Source: Thalassobaculum sp. OXR-137
GTDB lineage: Bacteria > Pseudomonadota > Alphaproteobacteria > Thalassobaculales > Thalassobaculaceae
DNA length: 64,000 nt
Assembly: GCF_034377285.1 (NCBI RefSeq)
Contig: NZ_CP139715.1
Coordinates: forward strand, 1,472,001-1,536,000
Direction: 5' to 3'
Position 1 is the first letter of the stretch. Every line of letters starts with the position of its first letter. Below the pieces are notes generated by a model. The model saw nothing but the letters and a program-made list of their open reading frames with translations, was not told the DNA's origin and made no database searches. A program made the translations under genes and the position numbers. Shown one piece after another: positions 25,735 to 37,977 of this stretch.

Positions 25735-26409
25735 ATGTTGAAGACCGCCCCCAGCCTCTCGGACCAGATTTACGACCAGATCGTCGACGAGATCTGCAAC
25801 GGCAGGCTCGCGCCCGGCATGCATCTGATTCAGGAGAAGCTGGCGGAGAGGTTCGACGTCTCCCGCCAGCCGATCCAGCAGGCGATGAACCGCCTCAAGG
25901 CCGACGGTCTGGTCGAGGAACTGGGGCGCCGGGGGTTGTTCGTCGCCCCGCTCGACCCGACCCGGATGCGCGATCACTACGGGATCCGTTCCGCCCTGGA
26001 CGGATGGGCGACGCGGACCGCGGCCCAGCGGATCCGGGACGATGGCGCCCGGGCGACAGTGCTGAAGCGGCGCGGCGCGGAGATCCTGGCGGACGGCAAC
26101 GCCGCCGTCGCCGCCGGCGACATCGCGGGCCAGGTCCATGCCGACGATGCGTTCCACAGCCTGATCTACGCCGCGTCCGGCAATCCGATGGTCGCGGTGG
26201 CGGCCGAACCGCATTGGCGGTTTCTGCGCCGGGCCATGGGCGACGTGCTGCGCCGGGCCGAGGAGCCCGTCGTCATCTGGCGCCAGCATGGCGAGATCCT
26301 GGACGCGGTGGCGTCCGGCGACCCGGAGCAGGCCGAACGGCTCGCCATCGACCACGTGACCCACGCCGCCGACCGGCTCGCCGAGGTCCTGGAAGCGGCG
26401 CAATCCTGA
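25735..26409 (+). CDS. GntR-family regulator, FadR/FCD subfamily
   Basis: The product is 224 aa. The N-terminal wHTH (LSDQIYDQIVDEICNGRLAP, LAERFDVSRQPIQQAMNRL, GLVEELGRRGLFVAPLD) is followed by an FCD ligand-binding domain with metal-type residues (DDAFHSLIYAASGNP, WRQHGEILDAVASGD, ERLAIDHVTHAA). Such proteins repress catabolic operons until an organic-acid ligand binds. I chose ATG 25735. A longer frame starts inside the palindromic operator and is unlikely to be translated. The Shine-Dalgarno is weak. The ligase gene starts 10 bp after the stop, so the regulator heads the operon it probably controls. Confidence 0.88.
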   Translation: MLKTAPSLSDQIYDQIVDEICNGRLAPGMHLIQEKLAERFDVSRQPIQQAMNRLKADGLVEELGRRGLFVAPLDPTRMRDHYGIRSALDGWATRTAAQRIRDDGARATVLKRRGAEILADGNAAVAAGDIAGQVHADDAFHSLIYAASGNPMVAVAAEPHWRFLRRAMGDVLRRAEEPVVIWRQHGEILDAVASGDPEQAERLAIDHVTHAADRLAEVLEAAQS

Positions 26410-26419
26410 GGACACGCAG

Positions 26420-27979
26420 ATGACACCCATGCCGACGATCGGGCAGATGTTGTCCGCCCATGCCCGCCTGCAGCCGGAGCGTATCGGCGCCCGCGACCTG
26501 GAGCGGGACATGACCTTCCGCACCTGGAACGACCGCGCCTGTCGCCTGGCGAACGGGCTGCTCGGCCTCGGCTTGCAGAAGGGCGACCGGATCGGCGTGC
26601 TCGCCTGGAACCGCATCGAGTGGCTGGAGATCTACGCCGCTGTCGCCAAGGCGGGCCTGGTCGCGGTACCGGTGAACTTCCGTCTGGTCGGACCCGAGAT
26701 CCGCTTCATTCTCCAGGATTGCGGTGCCAAGGCCGTCATCGCCGAGCATGGGCTGACCGCGGCGATCGAGGAAATCCGCGCCGATCTGGACATCGCCGAC
26801 GATCGCTTCATCGCCCTGGGCCAGGACAGCGGGCCGGCGGGATGGGGGAGCTACGAGCCGCTCCTCGCAGCGGCGGCCGCGACGGAACCCGGGATCCGGG
26901 TCGCTCCGGGCGACCCCTGGTGTCTGATGTACACCTCCGGGACGACCGGCAATCCGAAGGGGGCGATCCGCGGCCACGAAGGCATGAGCAACCTGGCGAT
27001 GATGACCGAAATCGAACTCGGTCTCGGCCGCCGGGATTCAGCGCTGCTGGTCATGCCCATGTGCCATGCCAACTCGCTGAACTTCTTCACCTCGTTCCTG
27101 TATTGCGGTGCCGCGACCACGGTATTCTCGCGGCGGAGCTTCGACCCAGAGCTGTGCCTGCGCGCCTTCGCGGAAACCGGCTCGACCTTCACCTCCCTGG
27201 TGCCGACCCATTACGAGATGATGCTGGAGGTCCGCGGCAAGGCCGGCGATCTCGGTCGGGTCGAGAAGCTCATGGTCTCCTCCGCACCCGCGCGGGTCGA
27301 GACCAAGCGCCGGGTCATGGAGATGTTTCCGAATTCCGGGCTGTTCGAGCTCTACGGATCGACCGAGGCCGGTTGGGTGACGATGCTGCACCCAAGCGAG
27401 CAGTTCGACCATCTGGGGTCGGTCGGCCGCGAGGTGGTCGGCTCCCTGCCGATCCGCCTGCTGGACGACGCCGGCGCCGAAGTGCCGGACGGCACGCCGG
27501 GCGAGCTGTACAGCTGCGGCCCCTATGCGTTCGACGGCTACTGGAACCGTCCCGAGAAGACCGCCGAGGCGTTCCGCGGCGACTATCTCAGCGTCGGCGA
27601 CGTGGCGGTGCGGGAGGCCGACGGTTTCATCCGGCTGATCGACCGCAAGAAGAACATGATCATCTCCGGCGGCGAGAACATCTACCCGACCGAAGTGGAA
27701 GCGGTGCTGGCGCAGCACCCGGCGGTGCGCGACGTGGCCGTGGTCGGTCGCCCGGACGACAAGTGGGGCGAGCGGGTGGAGGCGGCGGTGGTGCTGCGCG
27801 ACGGCGAGACCGTCTCGGGCGACGACCTGATCGAGTGGTCGCGCAATCGGCTGGCCGGATACAAGCGGCCGCGCGCGATCACCTTCCTCGCCGCCGACGA
27901 GATGCCGCGTACCGCCACCGGCAAGATCCAGCACGCCATCCTGCGCGACCTGCTCAAGGACCGCGCCGCCAGACCCTGA
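26420..27979 (+). CDS. Acyl-CoA ligase / AMP-dependent synthetase
   Basis: This 519-aa ANL-family enzyme activates a carboxylic acid with ATP to the acyl-adenylate and then to the CoA thioester. Motifs in order: P-loop MYTSGTTGNPKGAIRGHEG, the A5 motif LFELYGSTEAGWVTML, A7 YLSVGDVAVREADGFIRLID, the hinge DRKKNMIISGGENIYPTEVE and the catalytic Lys in RTATGKIQHAILRDLL. Length and motifs are complete. It lies in one operon with a GntR regulator, a ThDP enzyme and a TRAP importer. The acid imported by TRAP is therefore probably activated here and the CoA ester cleaved by the ThDP enzyme. Exact substrate unknown (2-hydroxy acid or oxalate-like are candidates). Confidence 0.88.
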   Translation: MTPMPTIGQMLSAHARLQPERIGARDLERDMTFRTWNDRACRLANGLLGLGLQKGDRIGVLAWNRIEWLEIYAAVAKAGLVAVPVNFRLVGPEIRFILQDCGAKAVIAEHGLTAAIEEIRADLDIADDRFIALGQDSGPAGWGSYEPLLAAAAATEPGIRVAPGDPWCLMYTSGTTGNPKGAIRGHEGMSNLAMMTEIELGLGRRDSALLVMPMCHANSLNFFTSFLYCGAATTVFSRRSFDPELCLRAFAETGSTFTSLVPTHYEMMLEVRGKAGDLGRVEKLMVSSAPARVETKRRVMEMFPNSGLFELYGSTEAGWVTMLHPSEQFDHLGSVGREVVGSLPIRLLDDAGAEVPDGTPGELYSCGPYAFDGYWNRPEKTAEAFRGDYLSVGDVAVREADGFIRLIDRKKNMIISGGENIYPTEVEAVLAQHPAVRDVAVVGRPDDKWGERVEAAVVLRDGETVSGDDLIEWSRNRLAGYKRPRAITFLAADEMPRTATGKIQHAILRDLLKDRAARP

Positions 27980-28018
27980 CTCACAAGAACCTGCCCGGGA
28001 GGCGGGAAGGAGGATTCC

Positions 28019-29761
28019 GTGACCACCGACATCCAAGATCTCAACACCGATCAGCTCAGCGTGGCGGCCTGGATCGCCAAGGCCCTGGAAATGCGCGGGA
28101 TCGACCGGATCTTCGGCCTGCAGGGCGGTCACATCCAGCCGATCTGGGACCATGCCGCCCGGCGCGGCCTGAAGATCTACGACGTGCGCCACGAGGCGGC
28201 GGCCGTGCACATGGCCCATGCCCACGCGGAGCTGACCGGCGGTCTCGGCGTCGCCATGGTGACCGCGGGACCGGGCGTGACCAACACGGTGACGGCGATG
28301 GCCAATGCGTCGCTCGCCCGGGTCCCGGTGCTGCTGATCGGCGGCTGCACCTCTCGGCCGCAGGCGAATATGGGCCCGCTGCAGGACATTCCCCATGTGG
28401 ACATCCTGCGCCCGGTGACCCGCTATGCCCGCACCGCCCGCGTGCCGGAGCAGGTGATCCGCGAGCTCGACGAGGCCATCGCCCGCGCCATGGGCGACCT
28501 GGGCGAGCCCGGGGCGGTCTATATCGAAGTGCCGACCGACGTGCTGCGCACCCATTTGCCGGAGACCCTGATCCCGGCGGACTGGCTGGCGCCGAAGCCG
28601 TCGCGCCGTCCCGCCCCCTCCGCCGACCGCGTGGCGGAGGCGGCCGACGCCATCCGCGCCGCCCGCCGCCCGCTGGTCATCAGCGGCCGGGGCGCGCGCT
28701 GGGCCGGCGATGAACTGGTCCGTTTTCTCGACACCGCCGACGCGCTCTATCTCGACACCCAAGAGAGCCGCGGTCTTGTGCCGGCCGATCACCCCTCGGT
28801 CGTCGGCGCGGTGCGGGCCGCCGCCATGGGGCAGGCCGACCTGGTGATCACCCTGGGGCGTAAATTGGACTACCAGGTGGCGTTCGGCTCGCCGGCGGTG
28901 TTCCCGGAGGCCAGGTTCCTACGGATCGCCGATACCGCGGGCGAGCTGGTGGACAACCGGCGCGGCGCGCCGGAGATCCTGGCCGATGTCGGCCTCGCGC
29001 TGGACGCCATCTGCGCCGCGCTGGGCAACGATGTGGGCGACCGCGACGGCGACTGGCTGTCCGGCCTGCGCGGCAAGCATCGCGAGCGGATCGCCAAGGG
29101 CGCGGAGAAGGTGGGTCCGGTAACGGGCCCCGACGGCAAGATCCATCCCACTGCCATCTTCGAGGCGATCCAGTCGGTGGCCGATCCCGATTACATCGCC
29201 GTGGCCGACGGCGGCGACCTGCTGAGCTTCGCGCGGGTCGGCCTGACGGCGCGGACCTATATGGACGCCGGCGCCTTCGGCTGTCTCGGCGTCGGCGTGC
29301 CCTTCGCGGTCGCGGCCGCCCTGGCCGAGCCGCACCGCCAGGTGATCTCGGTGAACGGAGACGGCGCCTTCGGCCAGAACGCGATGGAGATCGACAGCGC
29401 GGTCCGTCACGGCGCGAAGGCCGTCTTCATCGTCTCCAACAACGCCGCCTGGAACATCGAGCGGTTCGACCAGGAGATCAATTACGGCGGCCGGGTCGTC
29501 GGCACCACCCTGCAGCATTGCGACTATGCCGCCATGGCCCGGGGCCTCGGCGCCCATGGCGAAAGGGTGGAGGATCCGGCCGACCTCCCGGCGGCTCTGG
29601 AGCGCGCCCTGGCCAACGCGCCGGCCGTGATCGACGTGGTCACCTCGCAGCAGGCGGTCTCCTCGGACGCCCAGAAGGGCCTGGGCTTCGTGCCGGACTA
29701 CCAGGCGCTCACGGCCTGGGACGACGCGGAGCGTCGACGGCGGAAGCTGGGTGAAGGATAG
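28019..29761 (+). CDS. Thiamine-diphosphate enzyme of the acetolactate synthase / 2-hydroxyacyl-CoA lyase / oxalyl-CoA decarboxylase superfamily
   Basis: This 580-aa three-domain ThDP enzyme has a PYR domain ([15 protein letters not shown], catalytic Glu in [30 protein letters not shown]), a central domain (~195-330) and a PP domain with the ThDP/Mg motif [19 protein letters not shown] to IVSNNAAWN. The start is GTG 28019, 6 nt after AAGGAGG. It follows the acyl-CoA ligase by 39 bp. That pairing is typical of CoA-ester cleaving members (2-hydroxyacyl-CoA lyase, oxalyl-CoA decarboxylase) rather than biosynthetic acetolactate synthase, and no small regulatory subunit is present. The specific reaction is an inference from the neighbours. 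Confidence 0.85.
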   Translation: MTTDIQDLNTDQLSVAAWIAKALEMRGIDRIFGLQGGHIQPIWDHAARRGLKIYDVRHEAAAVHMAHAHAELTGGLGVAMVTAGPGVTNTVTAMANASLARVPVLLIGGCTSRPQANMGPLQDIPHVDILRPVTRYARTARVPEQVIRELDEAIARAMGDLGEPGAVYIEVPTDVLRTHLPETLIPADWLAPKPSRRPAPSADRVAEAADAIRAARRPLVISGRGARWAGDELVRFLDTADALYLDTQESRGLVPADHPSVVGAVRAAAMGQADLVITLGRKLDYQVAFGSPAVFPEARFLRIADTAGELVDNRRGAPEILADVGLALDAICAALGNDVGDRDGDWLSGLRGKHRERIAKGAEKVGPVTGPDGKIHPTAIFEAIQSVADPDYIAVADGGDLLSFARVGLTARTYMDAGAFGCLGVGVPFAVAAALAEPHRQVISVNGDGAFGQNAMEIDSAVRHGAKAVFIVSNNAAWNIERFDQEINYGGRVVGTTLQHCDYAAMARGLGAHGERVEDPADLPAALERALANAPAVIDVVTSQQAVSSDAQKGLGFVPDYQALTAWDDAERRRRKLGEG

Positions 29762-30185
29762 AGCCAGGACCGATCGACGGCGGATCGTTCAAGCGGGCGC
29801 ATGAGATCGGCTTCATGGGGTCGGGTTACCGGCCGAGACCGGCGTCAGCCATGAGTTCGTGTGACAGCGACCCGTAGCGGTCGTTCGAGACGTACGATCC
29901 TATCGGCCGAGTACGGTCATTGGGGGATGTGATTGCGTCCTGGAACCGACCGCCGCGGAGGGGCTTTCTCTGACGAGTGCCTTCCCCCTATCCAAGAAAA
30001 GTTGCCGTCCAAATACCTACGCATTGTGTTTCAGGACCCAGCTTCACACCCTTTCCTGGTCCGCCGTATTGCCAGCTCCCCCAAGGCGGACCTACGCTGT
30101 CCGGTGTCGGTAACAGCCGACCGCAAACCCGTCGGCACCTCAAACGATCGGCGGGTCAGATAATCGCTCATAAGGGGAGTGAAAC
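29762..30185. other. Intergenic region before the TRAP genes
   Basis: These 424 bp contain no supported gene on either strand. It probably carries a second promoter for dctPQM. GGGGAG lies 6 nt before the dctP-type start. No clear terminator or operator was found. Confidence 0.45.
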
Positions 30186-31181
30186 ATGACCTACCGCACC
30201 CGCATGGCCGGCGCTCTCGCCGGTGCCTGCCTGTTGGCCGTGGCCGCCCTGCCGGCCGCCGCGCAGGAGATCGAGCTGCACGGCGCCGTGCAGTTCGACG
30301 ACAACCATGCCTTCAACAAGGCGCTGCTGAAGTTCGAGGAACTGACGACGGCCTGCTACAACAAGCCGATCAAGTTCGTGCTTCACCGAAACAGCGAACT
30401 GGGCCTGGAGAAGGACTACTTCAACTACATGAGTAAGGGCGTATCCGTCGACTACGCGATCGTGTCGCCGTCGCACATGTCGACCTACTCCAAGATGGCG
30501 CCGCTGATGGACATGCCGTTCCTGTTCCGCGACCTCGACCACTGGAACAAGGTGCTCGATCAGGACGGGCTGGCCCCCATCGCCGAGGACGTAAAGAAAA
30601 AGGCCGACGTGATCCTGATCGGCTATGCCGGCGGGGGCACCCGCAACCTGATCGTCAAGCGGCCGGTGGAGAACATGGAAGACCTAAAGGATCTGCCGAT
30701 CCGTGTGATGGGCGCGCCGATCCAGACCCAGATCTTCCAGGCCATCACCGCCGCCCCGACCGTGATCGCCTATTCGGAAGTCTACAACGCCATCCAGACC
30801 GGTGTGATCGACGCGGCCGAAAACGAGGCTGCCGGCATCGAGCAGATGAAGTTCTACGAAGTCGGTCCGGACATCTCGCTCACCCAGCACGCCATCACGG
30901 TCCGGCCGATCGGCTTCAGCGGCAAGACGTTCGAGAGACTGCCGGCCGACCTGCAGGCCTGCGTCATGAGCGCGGGCAAGGAAGCGGGTAAGCACGGCCG
31001 CGATATCGAGTCGTCCCAGGACTCCGAGAAGCTCGCCAAGATGGAGAGCGAGGGCAAGTTGAAGACCCACACCTTCACCGACCGCGCCAAGCTCCTGGAA
31101 CTGGCCGAGCCGGTGAAGAAGGCCTATGCCGAGGAACTGGGCGCAACCGCGGTGCTCGAGAAGATCAACAGCATCCAATAG
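30186..31181 (+). CDS. TRAP transporter substrate-binding protein (DctP type)
   Basis: This 331-aa periplasmic receptor has a Sec signal peptide of ~26 residues (ACLLAVAALPAAAQ then E). The DctP fold is shown by VSVDYAIVSPSHMSTYS, MPFLFRDLDHW, LKDLPIRVMGAPIQTQIFQA, YSEVYNAIQTGVIDAAENEA and the carboxylate-binding Arg in GTRNLIVKR and PIRVMG. It captures an organic acid and delivers it to the DctQM membrane pair that follows. The nearby ligase and ThDP enzyme are the likely users of the imported acid. Confidence 0.92.
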   Translation: MTYRTRMAGALAGACLLAVAALPAAAQEIELHGAVQFDDNHAFNKALLKFEELTTACYNKPIKFVLHRNSELGLEKDYFNYMSKGVSVDYAIVSPSHMSTYSKMAPLMDMPFLFRDLDHWNKVLDQDGLAPIAEDVKKKADVILIGYAGGGTRNLIVKRPVENMEDLKDLPIRVMGAPIQTQIFQAITAAPTVIAYSEVYNAIQTGVIDAAENEAAGIEQMKFYEVGPDISLTQHAITVRPIGFSGKTFERLPADLQACVMSAGKEAGKHGRDIESSQDSEKLAKMESEGKLKTHTFTDRAKLLELAEPVKKAYAEELGATAVLEKINSIQ

Positions 31182-31281
31182 CCCTGCAGCAGACCAAAAC
31201 CGGCCACCCGGCGAACGATCGGCTCCCCGATCGTTCGCTGCCGGTTTGCGTGCCCTTCGTCCACGAGGCGGGTTGCTCCTG

Positions 31282-31800
31282 ATGACTCCGACACTGACCA
31301 AGTTCCTCGACGCGATCGACCGGATCCTGCGGGTCGCGATCACCGTCCTGATCACGCTGCTGATCGTGCCGGTCACCCTGCAGATCCTCGCGCGCTATGT
31401 GCCGTTCATCCCGCGCTACATCTGGACGGAGGAGGCCGCCCGGTTCTGCTTCGTGTGGATCATCATGCTCGGCGCCATGATCGCCGTGCGCGACGACAGC
31501 CATTTCGACGTCGACATCCTGCCGACCCCGAGGACCCGGGCCGGGCGGGGCTGGGCCAGGCTTCTGGTCCACACGATCATGGCCGCGCTGGCGCTGTGCT
31601 TCGTGTGGTACGGCAAGGAATTCGCCGAGCAGGGGCTGCTTCAGTCCTCGGAAATCGCCGAACTGCCGATGATCGCCATCTTCATCGCCTGGCCCCTGGC
31701 CGGACTCGTCTGGACCCTGTTCCTGATCGAAAAACTCGCCGCGGACATCGCCATGATCCGCGGCATGGCCCCTGGGGGAGACGTCGATGTCGCCGGGTGA
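31282..31800 (+). CDS. TRAP transporter small permease (DctQ type)
   Basis: This 172-aa membrane protein has four TM helices (ITVLITLLIVPVTLQILARY, CFVWIIMLGAMIAVRDDSHF, HTIMAALALCFVWYGKEFAE, MIAIFIAWPLAGLVWTLFLI). The HF-D 'S-H-F-x-V-D' block is standard for DctQ. ATG 31282 is chosen by homology of the N-terminus, and the frame is open further into the dctP spacer. Its end overlaps the dctM start by 14 bp, so the two subunits are translationally linked. Confidence 0.88.
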   Translation: MTPTLTKFLDAIDRILRVAITVLITLLIVPVTLQILARYVPFIPRYIWTEEAARFCFVWIIMLGAMIAVRDDSHFDVDILPTPRTRAGRGWARLLVHTIMAALALCFVWYGKEFAEQGLLQSSEIAELPMIAIFIAWPLAGLVWTLFLIEKLAADIAMIRGMAPGGDVDVAG

Positions 31801-33091
31801 GGTTGCCGCCATTCTGTTCGGGACCTTCGGGGTCCTGGTCGCCCTGCGGGTGCCCGTGGCCTTCGCCCTGGGCCTCGCCTGCGTTCCGGTGTTCTTCCTG
31901 TCGGACCGGCTGTCGCCCAGTCTGCTGTTCGACCAGATGTTCAGCTCCTACAACTCGTTCGTGCTGCTGGCGGTGCCGTTCTTCCTGCTGGCCGCCAATC
32001 TGATGAACTCGGCCGGCATCACCCAGCGGCTGATCGATCTGTCGAAGGCGCTGGTCGGCCATCTGCCGGGCGGCCTTGGCCATATCAACGTCACGGTCTC
32101 GATGCTGTTCGCCGGGATCTCCGGATCCTCGACCGCCGACGCCGCCGGCATCGGGTCGCTGCTGATCCCGCAGATGAAGAAGCAGGGTTACGATTCCAGC
32201 TTCTCGGTGGCGATCACCGCCTGCTCCTCGGTGATGGGCGTGATCATCCCGCCCAGCATCCTGATGGTGGTCTGGGGCGGGCTGATGTCGGTGTCGATCG
32301 GCGGCCTGTTTCTGGCCGGCGTGCTGCCGGGCATCCTGATCGCCGGGTCGATGATGACGCTGGTCTACATCTACGCGATCCGGCGCGGCTACCCGGTCTA
32401 CGCCCGTTCCACCCTGCCCGAGGTCGGACACGCGATCCTCAACGCGGCCCTGCCGCTGATGACGCCGCTGATCATCGTCGGCGGGATCGTCGGCGGGTTC
32501 TTCACGCCGACCGAGGCCTCGGTGGTGGCGGTGCTCTACGCGCTCGTCATCGGCCTGTTCGTGTACCGCACCTTCACCGTAAAGACCCTGCCCCGGGTGC
32601 TGTACGAGAGTGCCCGGTTCGCAGCGATCTCGCTGTTCTGCATCGGCACCGCGTCGGCCTTCGGATGGATCCTCGCCTTCTTCCAGATCCCCAAATCGCT
32701 GGTGACCGTGATGGCGGCCTGGGGCAGCGGCCCGGTGGAGACCGGGCTGCTGATCGCGGCGGCGTTTCTGATCGTCGGCATGTTCATCGACGCCATCCCG
32801 GCGATCATCATCCTCGGCACCGTCCTGTTCCCGGTCGCCCAGGCGGCGGGCATGCACCCGATCCACTTCGCCATCATCGGCGTGGTGTCGCTCGCTTTCG
32901 GTCTGGTGACGCCCCCCTACGGCCTGTGCCTGCTGATCGCCGCGTCGATCGGCAACATAAAACTGGTGCACGCCCTCAAGGACGTCCTGATCATCCTGCT
33001 GCCGATGCTCGGCGTGCTGCTGTTCGTGATCCTGTTCCCGGACGCGATCCTGGCGTTGCCGCGTTGGATCATGCCCAAGTTCGTCGGGTAA
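31787..33091 (+). CDS. TRAP transporter large permease (DctM type)
   Basis: This 434-aa DctM-family transporter has about 12 membrane segments, including hairpins. Signatures include MLFAGISGSSTADAAGIGSL, ITACSSVMGVIIPPSILMVV, GGFFTPTEASVVAVLYAL, IDAIPAIIILGTVLFPVA and VTPPYGLCLLIAASI. It forms the Na+-driven transport core with DctQ and receives substrate from the DctP protein. It is the last gene of the operon. A Rho-independent terminator follows directly. Confidence 0.93.
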   Translation: MSPGEVAAILFGTFGVLVALRVPVAFALGLACVPVFFLSDRLSPSLLFDQMFSSYNSFVLLAVPFFLLAANLMNSAGITQRLIDLSKALVGHLPGGLGHINVTVSMLFAGISGSSTADAAGIGSLLIPQMKKQGYDSSFSVAITACSSVMGVIIPPSILMVVWGGLMSVSIGGLFLAGVLPGILIAGSMMTLVYIYAIRRGYPVYARSTLPEVGHAILNAALPLMTPLIIVGGIVGGFFTPTEASVVAVLYALVIGLFVYRTFTVKTLPRVLYESARFAAISLFCIGTASAFGWILAFFQIPKSLVTVMAAWGSGPVETGLLIAAAFLIVGMFIDAIPAIIILGTVLFPVAQAAGMHPIHFAIIGVVSLAFGLVTPPYGLCLLIAASIGNIKLVHALKDVLIILLPMLGVLLFVILFPDAILALPRWIMPKFVG

Positions 33092-33133
33092 GCCGTGGAG
33101 TGCGCCCGGAGCTCCGTTGGGCGGCTTTTTTGT
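33091..33133 (+). terminator. Terminator of the TRAP operon
   Basis: A stem including AAGCCG/CGGCTT outside and CGCCC/GGGCG with an inner CGGAGCTCCG palindrome is followed by TTTTTT (33126-33131) just after the dctM stop. Confidence 0.75.
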
Positions 33134-33205
33134 TGTTTGGCGCGACGGACACGCGTCCGCGTGCTACGCAGGCGCCCCTGCCACGAAGCTGCCGAGACGG
33201 GACGG

Positions 33206-34006
33206 ATGCTGTCCTATCAGCACGGATACCACGCGGGCTGCCTCGCCGATGTCCACAAGCATGCGGCGCTCGCCGCGCTCTGCCTGCGGCTGCGGGAAAA
33301 GCCGAAGCCGCTGAGCTACCTGGAAAGCCACGCCGGACGGGCCGTCTACGATCTCGCCTCGCCGGAGGCGGAGAAGACCGGAGAAGCCAAGGCCGGAATC
33401 CTGCGGCTGATCGCCGAGGGCGCCGTCCCCCCTGACCACCCGCTGGCGACAGCGATCCGTCTGACCGAACAGGCCTACGGCACCGGCTTCTATCCCGGCT
33501 CGCCGATGATCGCCGCCCAGCTGCTCGGGCCGGAGGATGTGCTGCACCTGATGGAACTGCATCCCCAGGAGCACGCCGCCCTGAAACGGGCGATGAGGGG
33601 GCGCAACGTCCATATCCACCGCCGCGACGGTTACGAGGGGCTGCTGGCGCTCTCGCCGCCGACCCCGCGCCGCGGCCTGGTGCTGATCGACCCCAGCTAC
33701 GAGGTCAAGACCGAGTATCTCCAGGTCGCCGACGTGACGGTCGCCCTGCATCGGAAATGGCCGCAGGCGACGGTCATGATCTGGTACCCGATCCTGGCGG
33801 CCGGCCTGCACGAGCCGATGGCCGCCCGGCTTCTCGCCGCCGACCTGCCGGCCGTGCTCCGGCGCGAGGTCCGCTTCCACACCGCCGCCGACACACCCGG
33901 GATGCGCGGCAGCGGGCTCATCCTCGTCAACGCGCCCTGGGGCGTGGACGCGGCCCTCGACACGGCCGAACGGATGCTCGGCCCGGCGCTCGCCTCGCCC
34001 GCCTGA
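33206..34006 (+). CDS. rlmJ: 23S rRNA (adenine(2030)-N6)-methyltransferase RlmJ
   Basis: This 266-aa SAM-dependent methyltransferase modifies A2030 in 23S rRNA. The family start MLSYQHGYHAGCLADVHKHA, YLESHAGRAVYDL, LMELHPQEHAALKRAM, the catalytic block VLIDPSYEVKTEY and MIWYPI are all clear. ATG 33206 is chosen from this conserved start, although the frame is open upstream to 33095. The Shine-Dalgarno is weak. It is a housekeeping gene of normal length and is not functionally linked to its neighbours. Confidence 0.94.
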   Translation: MLSYQHGYHAGCLADVHKHAALAALCLRLREKPKPLSYLESHAGRAVYDLASPEAEKTGEAKAGILRLIAEGAVPPDHPLATAIRLTEQAYGTGFYPGSPMIAAQLLGPEDVLHLMELHPQEHAALKRAMRGRNVHIHRRDGYEGLLALSPPTPRRGLVLIDPSYEVKTEYLQVADVTVALHRKWPQATVMIWYPILAAGLHEPMAARLLAADLPAVLRREVRFHTAADTPGMRGSGLILVNAPWGVDAALDTAERMLGPALASPA

Positions 34007-34108
34007 GCATCCGGTCGTTCCGCCCTCCACATATGGGAATGCCGCGATAGCCCCCGCCGGGCGATAGCTACGAGCCTGATCCTCTCACCCTTCGAGAAGG
34101 CGGTGAGC

Positions 34109-36737
<2,629 letters not shown>

Positions 36738-36745
<8 letters not shown>

Positions 36746-37940
36746 GACCAGCGTTCTGTTCGTCGACGACGAACCCAATGTTCTGCAGGGCATCCGGCGC
36801 ATGCTGCGCCACAAGCGGCACGACTGGAGCATGCATTTCGCCGGTGGCGGACGCGAGGCCCTGGCGCTGATGGCACAGACTCCCATCGACGTGGTGGTCT
36901 CCGACATGCGCATGCCGGAGATGGACGGTGCCACTCTCCTGGAGGCGGTGAAGGACCGCTATCCCGACACCGCGCGCTTCGTGCTGTCCGGCCAATGCGA
37001 CGAGGAGACGGCCCTGCGGGCGGTTGTGGTCAGCCACCAGTACCTGTCCAAGCCCTGCGACGCCGAGCAGTTGGAGCAGAAGATCGGCCGCGCCCTGGCC
37101 GGCCGGGCGGCGCTGGCGAGCGATCCGCTGCGCCGGCTGATGTCCAGCCTGAGCTGCATCCCGAGCCCGCCCTCGGTGTATCTCGACCTGATGGCGGAGC
37201 TCCAGAAGCCCCAGGTCTCGGCCGAACGGATCGACGAGATCGTCGGCCGCGACCCGGGTCTCACGGCGAAGCTGCTGCAGATCTGCAATTCCTCCTATTT
37301 CGGGCTCGCCTCCACGGTCCGCTCGATTCACCAGGCGGTCAGCTTTCTCGGCGTCGACACGGTCAAGGCCCTGGCCCTGCAGTTCGGGGTCGTCGGCCAG
37401 ATGCGGCGCACCGGGATCGGCGGCCGCGAGGTCGCGCGCTTCGTCGACCACAACCTGGAGGTCGCCTGCTTCGCCCGGCGCATGCTGCGGGACGCGGGGC
37501 TCAGCCAGGCGGCCATGGACGAGGCCTATACCGCGGGTCTGATGCACGATATCGGCATCCTGGTCCTGGCGGAGAATCTGGGGGAGGACTACGACGCCCT
37601 GGTCACCAGGCATGGCGGGCGCGGGGCCGATCTCGCCGCCGCCGAGCGCGCCGATTTCGGTGCCGACCATGCCGCCGTCGCCGGCTATCTGCTCGATGCC
37701 TGGGGGCTGCCGGGCGCGATCGTGGAGGCGGTCAGCGGCCACCATCGTCCCGAGCGCCAGACCGGCGATGCCCTGAGCCCCGCCCTGGCGGTCCATGTGG
37801 CGGCGCTGCTGGCCGAGGAGGGGGAGGCGGTGGGGCCTGAGGGTCGTGTCGAGGGCCGGCTGATCGAGCCATCCCTGCGAGGCGCGCCGGCGGTCGCCGA
37901 GGCGCTGGCCGGGTGGTGCGAAGCCCTGCGCGTGCGGTGA
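36738..37940 (+). CDS. Response regulator: receiver + HDOD domain
   Basis: The product is 400 aa. The receiver (LFVDDEPNVLQGIRRML, phospho-Asp in VVVSDMRMPEMDG, Lys in QYLSKPCDAEQ) is followed by an HDOD domain (~140-340). The HDOD shows IPSPPSVYLDLMAELQ, IVGRDPGLTAKLLQICNSSY, AVSFLGVDTVKALAL, AGLMHDIGILVLAE, with the HD pair kept, and FGADHAAVAGYLLDAWGLP with SGHHRPE. HDOD proteins work as signalling scaffolds in c-di-GMP and stress pathways. The start overlaps the kinase gene by 8 bp. It converges on a related operon only 37 bp away. Confidence 0.88.
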
Positions 37941-37977
37941 GCGGGCCGGCCGCGCGGCGCCGCGGCCCGAACGGTCC
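37941..37977. terminator. GC-rich stem between convergent signalling operons
   Basis: CGGGCC (37942-37947) pairs with GGCCCG (37964-37969) with further GC pairing inside. There is no U-run on either strand, so it is at best a weak bidirectional terminator. Confidence 0.3.

Noticed and set aside
28019-29761. Biosynthetic acetolactate synthase (ilvB) or a definite oxalyl-CoA decarboxylase
   Set aside because: No ilvN small subunit follows, and the residues I recall for oxalyl-CoA decarboxylase are not clearly present. Only the superfamily is safe.
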